From positions 317,891 through 381,890 of the forward strand of contig NZ_LR130816.1 in NCBI RefSeq assembly GCF_900626145.1: 64,000 bases of DNA, in the 5' to 3' direction. The notes under the pieces are model-generated. The model worked only from the letters and a program-made list of their open reading frames with translations, did not search any database and was not told the DNA's origin. This DNA is from Intestinimonas timonensis. GTDB taxonomy: Bacteria; Bacillota; Clostridia; Oscillospirales; Oscillospiraceae. This document shows, one piece after another, positions 1 through 7,871 of the stretch (position 1 is the stretch's first letter; each line of letters begins with the position of its first letter). The position numbers were made by a program, and so were the translations under genes.

Positions 1-120
1 CCCCTCGTCACGAGGCCAGCCGAACTCCGCCAGCACGGCGTCCAGGGCCTGGGCCTCGGCGGCGTTGAAGTCAAACAGGGTGTTGTCGGCGTCCAACAGG
101 ACGATGTCATAGCGTCTCAA
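1..120 (-). CDS. HAD hydrolase, YjjG-like pyrimidine nucleotidase type (partial, N-terminus only)
   Basis: Only the first 40 codons are in the window; the gene runs off the left edge. The start is TTG at 120-118 behind GGGGAGAGAA. The first residues contain the HAD motif I signature LLDADNTLFDF, where the first Asp (about residue 10) would be the nucleophile. A DADNTLFDF version of motif I is typical of the YjjG-type 5'-nucleotidase/phosphatases. The TTG overlaps the stop codon of the upstream exporter gene (TTGA), so the two are probably translationally coupled and co-transcribed. The substrate cannot be told from this fragment. Confidence 0.75.
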   Translation of the reverse strand, partial: MRRYDIVLLDADNTLFDFNAAEAQALDAVLAEFGWPRDEG

Positions 121-575
121 GGCTTCTCTCCCCTTTCCATCCGCCGCCGGAGCATGCTGTACATCCGCACCAGGGAGGACACCACCAGTACTCCCACCGC
201 CAGGGACCCGGCGATGCTCAGGGTGTGGAGCCCGGTGTTGAGGAAGTCCTGGGTGTTGCCCCGGAGGGCGGCGTCCATCATATTGTAGATGCCGGCGCCG
301 GGCACCAGGGGGATGAAGGCGATGAGCAGATAGCCTGTGGCGGGGCACTTACGTACCCGGGCCATGACATCAGCGTAGGCCGAGAGAAAGACCGCCGCCC
401 AGAAATACTGGATGACATCGTTGTTCCCCATGATGGGCCCGGTGAGGAGGTAGACCAGCCAGGCCAGTGCGCCGCCCAGGGAGCAGAGCACCGCCCCCAG
501 ACCGTTGATGCGGAAGAGGACACAAAAGCCCAGGCAGGCCAGAAAGGCGTAGAGGCAGGGCAGAAACAGCTCCAT
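117..575 (-). CDS. Threonine/serine exporter, small subunit (ThrE C-terminal half, DUF3815 type)
   Basis: 152 residues with four or five hydrophobic segments, beginning MELFLPCLYAFLACLGF and containing the FIPLVPGAGIYN motif of the C-terminal half of ThrE-type exporters. In many Firmicutes ThrE is split into two adjacent genes, as here. Its ATG shares one base with the stop of the large-subunit gene upstream (TGATG at 577-573), indicating tight translational coupling and a fixed stoichiometry. The pair would sit in the membrane and export threonine/serine or related small solutes; the substrate is inferred from family only. Confidence 0.85.
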   Translation of the reverse strand: MELFLPCLYAFLACLGFCVLFRINGLGAVLCSLGGALAWLVYLLTGPIMGNNDVIQYFWAAVFLSAYADVMARVRKCPATGYLLIAFIPLVPGAGIYNMMDAALRGNTQDFLNTGLHTLSIAGSLAVGVLVVSSLVRMYSMLRRRMERGEKP

Positions 576-1345
576 CACAGCACCCCCCATACAGCGCTCA
601 CCAGGCTCAGGGCCACACCGGTGCCCAGAGCAATGCCGGCGCCGGTGAGCAGGGCCTCGGCCAGCTTCACCAGGCCGGACATCATATCCCCGGCCATGAT
701 GTCCCGCATAAAGTTGGTGATGACCAGACCGGGCGCCTGGGCCATGATAGCGCCGGTGATGATGAGGTCGATGTGCTCCCCCACCCCCAGGCTGGTGAGG
801 CCGGCGGCCAGCAGGCCGCAGAAAAAGCCGCCCACCATGGCCTTGAAGAAGAGGTTGGTGCCCAGCCGGGTGAGGAAGGGGACCACCAGCCCCACCGCCA
901 GGCCGCAGATGCCGCCGCAGAAGGCATCCCGGGCTGTGCCGCCGAAGAGAAGGCAGAAGGCCGAGGTGAGAAGGACATAGGCCGCCAGCTCCACTGCCAT
1001 GGGCGTATGGCGGACCTCCTGCACCACGCAGTCCAGCTCCCCCGCCGCCTGGTCCAGATCGGGCGGGCAGGCGCACAGCCGCCTGCACAGATCGTTGAGG
1101 GCCTCCATCCGGCTGATGTCGGTGCCATGTCCGGGCACCCGGCGCACCCGGGTGATGGGCTTCTGGCCCGGTGCCGTCAGGCTGACGATGACACAGTTGG
1201 GGATGACGAAGACCTCCCCGGTCTCCACCCCGTAGGCGGTGAGCAGGTACTGCACCGACTCCTCCACCCGATAGATCTCCGCGCCGCTGAGCAGGAGGTG
1301 GTAGCCCAGATCGCTGCTCAGGGTCAGCAGTTTATCATAATCCAA
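575..1345 (-). CDS. Threonine/serine exporter, large subunit (ThrE N-terminal half, DUF1212 type)
   Basis: About 256 residues if translation starts at TTG 1345-1343, which has AGAGGAG nine bases upstream; an ATG at 1393 gives 272 residues but has no ribosome binding site. The soluble N-terminal part has the family pattern LLLSGAEIYRVEESV and VIPNCVIVSL, followed by hydrophobic helices from about residue 120 (VELAAYVLLTSAFCLLFGG onward). This is the half of ThrE carrying the conserved hydrolase-like cytoplasmic domain. It is followed directly by the small subunit and then the HAD phosphatase gene, forming one leftward operon. Confidence 0.85.
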   Translation of the reverse strand: MDYDKLLTLSSDLGYHLLLSGAEIYRVEESVQYLLTAYGVETGEVFVIPNCVIVSLTAPGQKPITRVRRVPGHGTDISRMEALNDLCRRLCACPPDLDQAAGELDCVVQEVRHTPMAVELAAYVLLTSAFCLLFGGTARDAFCGGICGLAVGLVVPFLTRLGTNLFFKAMVGGFFCGLLAAGLTSLGVGEHIDLIITGAIMAQAPGLVITNFMRDIMAGDMMSGLVKLAEALLTGAGIALGTGVALSLVSAVWGVL

Positions 1346-1405
1346 GGCCGTCGGCTCCTCTCTGCCGCCCATGTCTCTCAGACGGCGCAGCATGTCAAAA
1401 AGTTT

Positions 1406-1771
1406 TCAGCGTCCGCCCATGGCCCGGTGTTCCGCCGAGAGCTCCCGGGCCAGGCGGGCAAAGGGCCAACCGGCGTTGGTGCCGGTGAGGATGGCCTTCA
1501 GGGAGGTGGGAGCGCCCTCGGCCTTCAATGCCTCCAGCACCTGGTCCAGGGTCTCCCGGTCCACCTCGCAGAATACCAGCACCCGGTCCTCCGGCGGCGT
1601 TTCCTTTTCCGGCCGCTCCGGGAAGCCCTGGTAGCCCGCCAGAAAGCCCACGGTCTGGCCCACCCGGTCCCGGGGCACCGGGATCACCGTCAGGCCGAAC
1701 CGGCCGCACACCCGGGCGATGGCTCCGGGGCCCATCATCACAAGGGGTTCATAGTACAAAACAGCGGCCAT
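1406..1771 (-). CDS. DUF3783-domain protein, function unknown
   Basis: 121 residues, start ATG 1771-1769 behind AAGGAGGG. The sequence ends with a motif around LKAILTGTNAGWPFARLARELSAEH, which resembles DUF3783 proteins of Clostridia; these have no established function. No membrane segment or catalytic motif is visible. It lies 60 bases upstream of the exporter genes on the same strand, so it probably leads that transcript. A longer frame reaching 1858 exists but its extra N-terminus looks like untranslated leader sequence. Confidence 0.7.
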   Translation of the reverse strand: MAAVLYYEPLVMMGPGAIARVCGRFGLTVIPVPRDRVGQTVGFLAGYQGFPERPEKETPPEDRVLVFCEVDRETLDQVLEALKAEGAPTSLKAILTGTNAGWPFARLARELSAEHRAMGGR

Positions 1772-1828
1772 GATCCGCCCTCCTTTTTTCTCCCGTCCCC
1801 ACGGGACGGGGCACTGTCGCTTCTTTTC

Positions 1829-1858
1829 AGTATAGCAGATATCGGGGCGCGTTGTCAC
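1829..1858 (-). promoter_or_regulatory. Predicted promoter of the DUF3783-ThrE-HAD operon
   Basis: On the minus strand a -35-like GTGACA (1858-1853) lies 18 bases from a -10 TATACT (1834-1829), about 60 bases before the DUF3783 start codon. The -35 is weak, so this is moderately supported. Confidence 0.5.
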
Positions 1859-1882
1859 CAGTGATTTTCCCCCTTTCCATGC

Positions 1883-1928
1883 AAAAAACCACGGGCCCGT
1901 CCCCTTTTTGGGGAACAGGACCCGTGGC
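1883..1928 (-). terminator. Rho-independent terminator after nifU
   Basis: Reading leftward, a long stem (CCACGGGTCC... paired with ...GGGCCCGTGG, loop AAAAA) is followed by TTTTTT. It lies 17 bases past the nifU stop and would end the nifS-nifU transcript. Confidence 0.85.
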
Positions 1929-1944
1929 TTGCGTGAAGCGATGT

Positions 1945-2385
1945 TCAGTGGCCGTGACAGCAGCCGTGGTCGCAGCTGTCACAGGCGGGAAAGATGCTCT
2001 TGTCGTAGTCTGCGCCGGTCTTTTCATAGTAGTCCTGGATGGCCTTCTTGATGGCCTCCTCGGCCAGCACGGAGCAGTGGAGCTTGTGGGCGGGCAGGCC
2101 GTCCAGAGCCTGGGCCACCGCCTTATTGGTGAGGGTCAGGGCCTCGCTGAGGGGCTTGCCCTTGATCATCTCGGTAGCCATGGAGCTGGAGGCGATGGCC
2201 GAGCCGCAGCCGAAGGTCTCAAACTTCACGTCCGCGATGACGTCGTTCTTGATCTTCAGGTAGATCTTCATGATGTCGCCGCACTTGGCGTTGCCCACCT
2301 CGCCCACGCCGTCGGCGTCCTCGATAACGCCCACGTTCCGGGGATTACGGAAGTGGTCCATGACGGTCTCACTATAAAGTGCCAT
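1945..2385 (-). CDS. nifU: NifU/IscU-type iron-sulfur cluster scaffold protein
   Basis: 146 residues. It receives sulfur from the NifS-type desulfurase encoded just upstream and assembles Fe-S clusters in the cytoplasm. The three ligand cysteines of the scaffold fold are visible in NAKCGD (about residue 35), FGCGSA (about 60) and HCSVLAEE (about 104). The conserved Lys-Pro chaperone motif LPPVK is replaced by LPAHK. The protein ends in a Cys/His-rich tail, CDSCDHGCCHGH, which could bind additional metal. The gene starts 14 bases after nifS and is expressed from the nifS promoter. Confidence 0.93.
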   Translation of the reverse strand: MALYSETVMDHFRNPRNVGVIEDADGVGEVGNAKCGDIMKIYLKIKNDVIADVKFETFGCGSAIASSSMATEMIKGKPLSEALTLTNKAVAQALDGLPAHKLHCSVLAEEAIKKAIQDYYEKTGADYDKSIFPACDSCDHGCCHGH

Positions 2386-2399
2386 ATCTTACACCTCTC

Positions 2400-3593
2400 T
2401 TACTGGATGACAAAATTCTGTTTTCCGCTCTGGAGGTCCCGCCACACCGGGGAGATACTCCGGAGGTAGGCCACCACCTGGGTGACCGCGTCGATCATGT
2501 AGTCCACCTCTTCCACGGTAGTCTCGTGGGAGAGGGTGAGCCGCAGGGAGCCGTGGGCGATCTCGTGGGGCCGGCCCAGGGCCAGCAGCACGTGGCTGGG
2601 GTCCAGGGAGCCGGAGGTACAGGCGGAACCGGAGGAGGCCTCCACCCCCTTGTCGTCCAGCAGCAGCAGGAGGGATTCGCCCTCGATGCCCTCGAAGCAG
2701 AAGCTCACGTTGCCGGGAAGGCGCTCCGTCCGGTGGCCGTTGAGGAGGCTGTGGGGGATCTGCCCCAGGCCGTCAATCAGCCGGTCCCGGAGAGCGGCCA
2801 CGTGAGCGGCCCGCTGGTCCATATTGACCAGGGCCTCCTCGAAGGCCGCCGCCATACCCATGATGGCGGGCAGATTCTCGGTGCCCGCCCGCTTGCCCCG
2901 CTCCTGGGCGCCGCCGTAGATGAGGTTCTGGAGGGGGATACCCTTCCGGGCGTAGAGGACACCCACCCCCTTGGGGCCGTGGAACTTGTGGGCGGAGAGG
3001 GAGAGCAGGTCGATGTGGTCCTTCTCCACGTCGATGGCCAAGTGCCCCGCCGCCTGGACGGCGTCGGTGTGGAAGAGGACCCCCTTCTCCCGGCAGGCCG
3101 CCCCGATCTGAGCGATGGGCTCCACGGTGCCCACCTCGTTGTTGGCGTACATCACCGTCACCAGGCAGGTGTCGGGGCGGATGGCCGCCGCCACCTCCTC
3201 CGCCGTGATGCGGCCGTCCCCGTGGACGTCCAGCAGGGTGACCTCAAAGCCCTCCTTCTCTAAGGCCTCCAGGGTGTGGAGGACGGCGTGGTGCTCAAAG
3301 GCGGTGGAGACGATGTGCTTCTTCCCCTTCTTCGCCCCCAGCCAGGCGGCGGTGCGAATGGCCTGGTTGTCGGCCTCGCTGCCGCCGGAGGTGAAGGTGA
3401 TCTCCCGGGGATCGCAGCCCAGCCCCTTGGCCATGACGGCCCGGGCCGACTCCAGGGCCTCCTTGGCCGTCTGTCCGGTGCTGTGGAGGCTGGATGGATT
3501 TCCGTAAATGCCGTCCAGATAGGGCAGCATGCCCCGGATGGCCGCCTGACTCATCTTGGTGGTGGCGGCGTTATCGGCATAGATGTGACGCAT
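2400..3593 (-). CDS. nifS: Cysteine desulfurase (NifS/IscS family)
   Basis: 397 residues; a PLP enzyme converting cysteine to alanine and passing persulfide sulfur to NifU and probably ThiI. The N-terminus YADNAATTKMS is typical. The PLP lysine is in SAHKFHGPKGVG (about residue 204) and the active-site Cys is in SSGSACTSG (about residue 325). The length is normal for the class. nifU follows in the same transcript; no iscR-like Rrf2 gene is adjacent. thiI, a likely sulfur acceptor, is found at 30 kb in this window. Confidence 0.95.
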   Translation of the reverse strand: MRHIYADNAATTKMSQAAIRGMLPYLDGIYGNPSSLHSTGQTAKEALESARAVMAKGLGCDPREITFTSGGSEADNQAIRTAAWLGAKKGKKHIVSTAFEHHAVLHTLEALEKEGFEVTLLDVHGDGRITAEEVAAAIRPDTCLVTVMYANNEVGTVEPIAQIGAACREKGVLFHTDAVQAAGHLAIDVEKDHIDLLSLSAHKFHGPKGVGVLYARKGIPLQNLIYGGAQERGKRAGTENLPAIMGMAAAFEEALVNMDQRAAHVAALRDRLIDGLGQIPHSLLNGHRTERLPGNVSFCFEGIEGESLLLLLDDKGVEASSGSACTSGSLDPSHVLLALGRPHEIAHGSLRLTLSHETTVEEVDYMIDAVTQVVAYLRSISPVWRDLQSGKQNFVIQ

Positions 3594-3680
3594 GGTATTC
3601 GCTTCCTTTCCCCGCCCAAAGGGGGGCGGACGATGCAGAAGAGGTGGCCCTCTTTAATTCCTGGTGTTTTCCTATGCATT

Positions 3681-3709
3681 ATCCTAGCACCTATTTCCTA
3701 GTATGTCAA
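3681..3709 (-). promoter_or_regulatory. Predicted nifS-nifU promoter
   Basis: Consensus -35 TTGACA (3709-3704), exactly 17 bases, then -10 TAGGAT (3686-3681), about 90 bases before the nifS start. Short repeats of the type CCTATT / AATAGG lie within it and could be an operator, but no regulator is assigned. Confidence 0.75.
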
Positions 3710-3732
3710 TAGGTTTTTGTGGTTTTTACAAT

Positions 3733-5057
3733 TCAGGCGCAGAGGCCCTCCGGGACCTCCGCCGTGCGGCGGCGGCGCTGCACCAATCGCCCCAGCAGGG
3801 CGGTGGCCAGCTCCACCACGGGGAAAGCCAGCCAGATCCCGGTGACGCCGAAGCACCAGGCGAAGAAGCAGGCAATGAGGATAACGCCCATGCAGCCCCG
3901 GAAGGTAGAGAGAGCGCAGGCCGCTCCGGCCCGCTCGGTGGCGCTGAGGAAGGCCGCCGTCAGGTAGTTATAGCCCACGCAGAGGAAGCCCACAAAATAG
4001 AGCCGCAGGCCCTCTTCCGCCAGGCTCTGGAGCAGGGGATCGCCCTCGCTGTTGAACCAGGAGACCAGGGTGGGGGCGGCCAGCAGAGCGGTGGTCAGAA
4101 CGGCCAGCCCCACCCCGCCGGAGAGGACCAGTCCCTTCCGCAGGAGGGCAGCCGTCTCCTTCCGGTCCCCCCGCCCATAGGCCCGGCTGAGCAGGGGCTG
4201 GATGCCCTGGGACATGCCTGTAAAGACGGAGAGCACCACCAGGGCCAGGTTGGCCACGATGCCGTAGGCGGCCACGCCGGTGCTGCCGGCGGTCTGCAGG
4301 AGCAGCAGGTTGAAGACCATCAGTACCATGCCGGAGGAGCATTCGTTGACGCAGGCGGAGAGACCGGGACCGACATTCCGTCCCAACTCCCGGAGCCTGA
4401 GACCGTCTCTGGTCAGATGGAACCGGGCCCTGCCGGTGACAATGTGGAGAGAGGAGACGGCCAGGCCGATGACAGGGGCGAGACCGGTGGCCAGGGCGGC
4501 GCCGAAGAGCCCCATGTCCAGGGGGTAGACGAAGAGGTAGTCCAGGGCGATGTTGGCCAGGCTCCCCGCCAGCATGTCGCACATGGCCAGCCTGGGGTTG
4601 CCGTCGTTGCGGAGGAAGGCCATAAGGAGGTGGTTGAGGATGAAGCAGGGCGCAAAGCAGAGGACGGTCTTCAGATAGGCGGTACACAGAGGGAGAAGGT
4701 GACCTTCCGCCCCCAGCGCCCGGGCGATGGACTCCGGCCAGAAGAGGCCGCGCAGAGGAAGCACAGTCCGGCGGCCAGGGCGCTGAGGAGGGCAGCGGTA
4801 AAGACCCGGTCGGCTCCCGCCCCGTCCCTCTGGGAGCGGAAGATGGTGTAGCGGGTGGCGCCGCCGATGCCGAACAGCATGCCCAGGCCATTGATGAGTC
4901 CGAACACGGCGATGGAGAGGTTGAGGGCGGCCAGGCCATCGGCCCCCAGCCGGTTGGACACAAAGAAGGTATCCGCCAGGATGGTTCCTGAGGAGCCCAG
5001 CATCCCCAGGATGCTCAGGGAAACGTATTTTCCGAATTCATTTTTTCTCATGCCCAT
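3733..5057 (-). pseudogene. MATE-family efflux transporter, frameshifted
   Basis: Start ATG 5057-5055 behind GGAGG. The first part (MGMRKNEFGKYVSLSILGML... to about ...AAGLCFLC) and the second part (GLFWPESIARALGAEG... to the stop at 3733) together make one about 440-residue multidrug/toxin extrusion protein with around 12 membrane segments. They are in different frames. The break is at about 4750, where the coding strand has TGCGCGGCC; adding one G (GCGGGCC) restores FLCAGLFWPES. So a single-base deletion in a short G run separates the halves. It is either a real pseudogene or a base-calling/assembly error. Confidence 0.85.
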
Positions 5058-5093
5058 GGCTGCCTCCTGACCGCATGGCTGCCGGATGAAAAC

Positions 5094-5148
5094 AAAAAAG
5101 GTGCCTGAACGCATTCCTTCTAAGATCTACGGAATGCGTTCAAGCACC
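5094..5148 (-). terminator. Rho-independent terminator / inverted repeat
   Basis: Arms at 5100-5117 and 5131-5148 (18 bp, GGTGCCTGAACG... type with one mismatch) around a 13-base loop, followed leftward by TTTTTTGTT. It would end transcripts coming from the GGDEF-carrying frame and shields the MATE gene. Confidence 0.8.
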
Positions 5149-5228
5149 TCAACAGTACTCATCCGATGACGAATACCCATGCTCGTGTTAAATTTGCAGT
5201 GTGAGTGTACCACAGGCCCTGTGGAAAG

Positions 5229-6074
5229 TCAAGTGGCGGGACCTTCCTGCTGCCGGGGTTCCCTGGGGCGGTTGCGCCGGTCGTGGGCCTGGACGCTGTA
5301 ATAGCGGCGCTTCGCCTCATACATCCTGCGGTCGGCCTCGTCCAGCTGCTCCCGGACGCAGACGGGACCAGCCCGCCAGGAGGCGCCCACCGAGCAGCAG
5401 ATCCCCACCGCGGCCATGCCCTCTTCCGCAGCACGGACGGCATTCTGAAAGGCCGTCTCCTCCAAAGTGTCGTCCACCACCACGAACTCGTCGCCGCCGA
5501 TGCGGTAGGCTTTATCCACAAACACCTTCCGCAGCTCCCCGGCCACTTTGCAAAGCAGCTCGTCACCGGCGCTGTGACCCATACGGTCGTTGGTCTCCTT
5601 AAGACCATTGAGGTCAAAGCAGGCGATCCCCAGCGGTCCGCTCTCCCGCTGCACGTCTACCACCTGATTGAATTTGTTCCGGTTGAAAAGCCCCGTCAGG
5701 GTACATAAGGGGTGATGTCCTCGTGTGTTCCCCAGCGGGCGGAACCATACTCCATGCCGTGGCGGTATTTCTTCGCATTTTTGCTTTTCAGATATACCGC
5801 CAGCCGAAGCCCACCGCCGAAGCAGATTCCCACCAGCAGGTCCAACGGGTGTAGGCTGATCCATCAGAATCTTGCCCATTGCATCCGACAGTGTAAATGG
5901 CAGCTTGTCTGGTTGCGGATTTCCCAAGCTGATTGTCAGGCTTCCTTGCGGGTCCCCGTCGATCAGAAGCACTTTCTTTCCGGCCTGTGCCAGACCTATT
6001 CCCAAGTTCGCACAGGTTGTTGTTTTGCCAACGCCGCCTTTTTGGTTGGCGATGGCGATGATTTGTGTATTCAA
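5229..6074 (-). CDS. Chimeric frame: ParA N-terminus joined to a GGDEF domain across an out-of-frame T4CP fragment
   Basis: 281 codons from TTG 6074-6072 with a strong AAGGAGGAGG. Residues 1 to about 74 are a ParA/Soj ATPase start with the deviant Walker [13 protein letters not shown] and [10 protein letters not shown]. The next 50 or so residues make no sense in this frame; in another frame the same DNA encodes a conjugative coupling-protein segment ([12 protein letters not shown]... to ...[13 protein letters not shown]). From about residue 126 a full-length diguanylate-cyclase domain follows ([21 protein letters not shown] near residue 190, [10 protein letters not shown]). The whole frame stays open, so it may be translated, but its ParA part lacks most of the ATPase. 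I infer successive deletions, not an evolved fusion. Confidence 0.75.
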   Translation of the reverse strand: MNTQIIAIANQKGGVGKTTTCANLGIGLAQAGKKVLLIDGDPQGSLTISLGNPQPDKLPFTLSDAMGKILMDQPTPVGPAGGNLLRRWASAGGISEKQKCEEIPPRHGVWFRPLGNTRGHHPLCTLTGLFNRNKFNQVVDVQRESGPLGIACFDLNGLKETNDRMGHSAGDELLCKVAGELRKVFVDKAYRIGGDEFVVVDDTLEETAFQNAVRAAEEGMAAVGICCSVGASWRAGPVCVREQLDEADRRMYEAKRRYYSVQAHDRRNRPREPRQQEGPAT

Positions 6075-6530
6075 ATAAACCTCCTCCTTCTACAAAAAAT
6101 ATCCCTATTCCGAAAAATAGGGATGAAAAAAGCCGCTTACTCAAATAAATGAATAAACGGCTATGTAAGAAATATTCGATTGTAAGTAAAGTTTTATATC
6201 ACTGCAAAATACCGAAGTGCATCTTTGATTGCTTCTACCTTTTCTGGTGTCGGATGCTTCCTCGGCTGTTTCAATTCTTCTACCGCATTAGGAGCATCAT
6301 ACATTGGCAAGCCTAAATCTCTCTTTACCTCTGCGATATATGCGGTATGTACTTTGAAGCCGTATTTCGCTTCTATGTACTCCTTAATCATTTTGTAGGT
6401 CACTTTTTCTTTGGGCTTGTACGCTTCGGCTCTTTTAGCAATACTATCTACCGGAATCTTGCCCTCGCCCTCTCCAAACTCCACATCAATGTGGATATAA
6501 CTGTCGGCTTTTTTGTGGGATAAAAGAACT
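5700..6530 (-). mobile_element. Remnant of an integrative conjugative element at the 3' end of rlmCD
   Basis: This AT-richer island holds, leftward: a foreign 3' tail of rlmCD (about 6194-6530), two terminators, the 5' end of parA (6074 to about 5855), and a TraG/VirD4-type coupling-protein fragment (about 5855-5705, frame ending in ...YVP then TGA). The flanking DNA on both sides is GC-rich. ICEs that insert into the 3' end of rumA/rlmD genes are known in Firmicutes and replace the end of the gene. All transfer, recombination and cargo genes are missing here, so it is a deletion scar with no mobility of its own. Confidence 0.75.
6093..6162 (-). terminator. Tandem terminators after the rlmCD tail
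   Basis: Leftward, a first hairpin (AGCCG... / ...CGGCT, 6162-6131) is followed by TTTTTT, and a second (ATCCCTATT / AATAGGGAT, 6124-6101) by ATTTTTT. They close the rlmCD transcript and precede the ribosome binding site of the ParA-start frame. Confidence 0.8.
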
Positions 6531-7855
6531 ACCGTCTCCACGTGTGCGGTGCGGGGGAACATGTCCACCGCCACGGCGGTCCGGGCGACATAGTCCAGCT
6601 CCGCAAAGCGGGCCAGATCCCGGGCCAGGGTGGCCGGGTCGCAGGAGACGTAGACCACCCGCTGGGGGGCCATCTGGGCGATGGAGGCCACCACCTCCGG
6701 CGCCAGGCCCTTCCGGGGCGGGTCCACGCAGATGACGTCCGGCCGCAGGCCCTCGGCGGCCAGCCGGGCGGCGGTATCGGCGGCATCACCGCAGAAGAAC
6801 TCGGCGTTGGTGATGCCGTTGCGCTGGGCGTTGGCCTGGGCGTCGGCCACGGCGGAGGGAACGATCTCCGCCCCGATGACCCGCCCTGCGTGGCAGGCCA
6901 TGGCCAGGGAGATAGTGCCTATGCCGCAGTAGAGGTCCACCACCGTCTCGGTGCCGGTGAGCCCGGCCAGCTCCACCGCCTTGCCGTAGAGAACCTCGCA
7001 CTGATCCCGGTTCACCTGGTAGAAGGAGGGCACCGAGATGCGGAAGGTGAGGCCGCAGAGGGTGTCCTCCAGATAGTCCCGGCCCCACAGGGTGCGCAGC
7101 TCCCTGCCCAGCACCACGTTGGTCCGCTCCTTGTTCACCGACAGCACCACGCCCGCCAGTTCCGGGGCGGCGGCACGGAGGGCCTCTACCAGCTCCTGCT
7201 CGTGGGGTAGCCTCTCCCCGTTGACCACCAGACAGCACAGGGCCTGGGTCCGGGAGAAGCGAACGAAGAGGTGGCGTACCAGTCCGGCGTGGGCCCGCTC
7301 GTCGTAGGCGGGGACGGCGTAGTCCGCCATCCACCGCCGCACGGCGTGGGCCAGGGCGGAGGCGGTCTCCGGCTGGAGGAGGCAGTCGTCCACGTTCACC
7401 ACATCGTGGCTCCGAGCCCGGAAGAAGCCGATCTTGGGGCCATCCTTCCCGGCGGCCACCGGCAGCTGCACCTTATTTCGATAACGCTCCGTATTTTTCG
7501 CCCCTAAAATCACAGAAACTGGCAGGTCCAGCCCGCCCACACGGCGGATGGCGTCCTCCACCCGGCGGCGCTTGGCCTCCAGCTCGGCGGGGTAGCTCAT
7601 GTGCCGGAACTGGCAGCCGCCGCACCTGGGGTACTGGGGACAGTCGGGGGCGACCCGGTCCGGAGAGGGTGTCTTCACCCCCACCGCCTTGCCCCAGATG
7701 GCAGAACGGCCCACCTTTAAAATGAGGGTGTCGCACACCTCGCCGGGGAGGCCGCCGGACACAAAGACCACCTGGCCGTCCAGATGGGCGATGCCTTCAC
7801 CGTTGAGTCCGATGGACTCAACGGTCAGGGGCAGAATGTCATTTTTCCTGGGCAT
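6194..7855 (-). CDS. rlmCD: 23S rRNA (uracil-C5)-methyltransferase, RumA/RlmCD type, with foreign C-terminal tail
   Basis: About 553 residues from ATG 7855-7853 (an in-frame ATG at 7870 is possible). It uses SAM to make 5-methyluridine in 23S rRNA. Seen: N-terminal TRAM-like region, Fe-S cysteines in CPQYPRCGGCQFRH, the SAM site VVDLYCGIGTISLAMA, the catalytic CVDPPRKGL and YVSCDPATLARD. Normal family members end shortly after VETVVLLSHKK. Here about 100 more residues follow (HIDVEFGEGEGKI... to ...DALRYFAVI), encoded by distinctly AT-richer DNA. That tail is the type supplied by ICEs inserted into this gene. The lipoprotein gene lies just upstream on the same strand. Confidence 0.88.
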   Translation of the reverse strand: MPRKNDILPLTVESIGLNGEGIAHLDGQVVFVSGGLPGEVCDTLILKVGRSAIWGKAVGVKTPSPDRVAPDCPQYPRCGGCQFRHMSYPAELEAKRRRVEDAIRRVGGLDLPVSVILGAKNTERYRNKVQLPVAAGKDGPKIGFFRARSHDVVNVDDCLLQPETASALAHAVRRWMADYAVPAYDERAHAGLVRHLFVRFSRTQALCCLVVNGERLPHEQELVEALRAAAPELAGVVLSVNKERTNVVLGRELRTLWGRDYLEDTLCGLTFRISVPSFYQVNRDQCEVLYGKAVELAGLTGTETVVDLYCGIGTISLAMACHAGRVIGAEIVPSAVADAQANAQRNGITNAEFFCGDAADTAARLAAEGLRPDVICVDPPRKGLAPEVVASIAQMAPQRVVYVSCDPATLARDLARFAELDYVARTAVAVDMFPRTAHVETVVLLSHKKADSYIHIDVEFGEGEGKIPVDSIAKRAEAYKPKEKVTYKMIKEYIEAKYGFKVHTAYIAEVKRDLGLPMYDAPNAVEELKQPRKHPTPEKVEAIKDALRYFAVI

Positions 7856-7871
7856 GGGGGAACACCTCATT

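Noticed and set aside
5229..6074. A purposeful ParA-GGDEF fusion protein family
   Set aside because: The linker between the two parts is a coupling-protein sequence read in the wrong frame, and the ParA part stops after about 74 residues, before most of its ATPase motifs.
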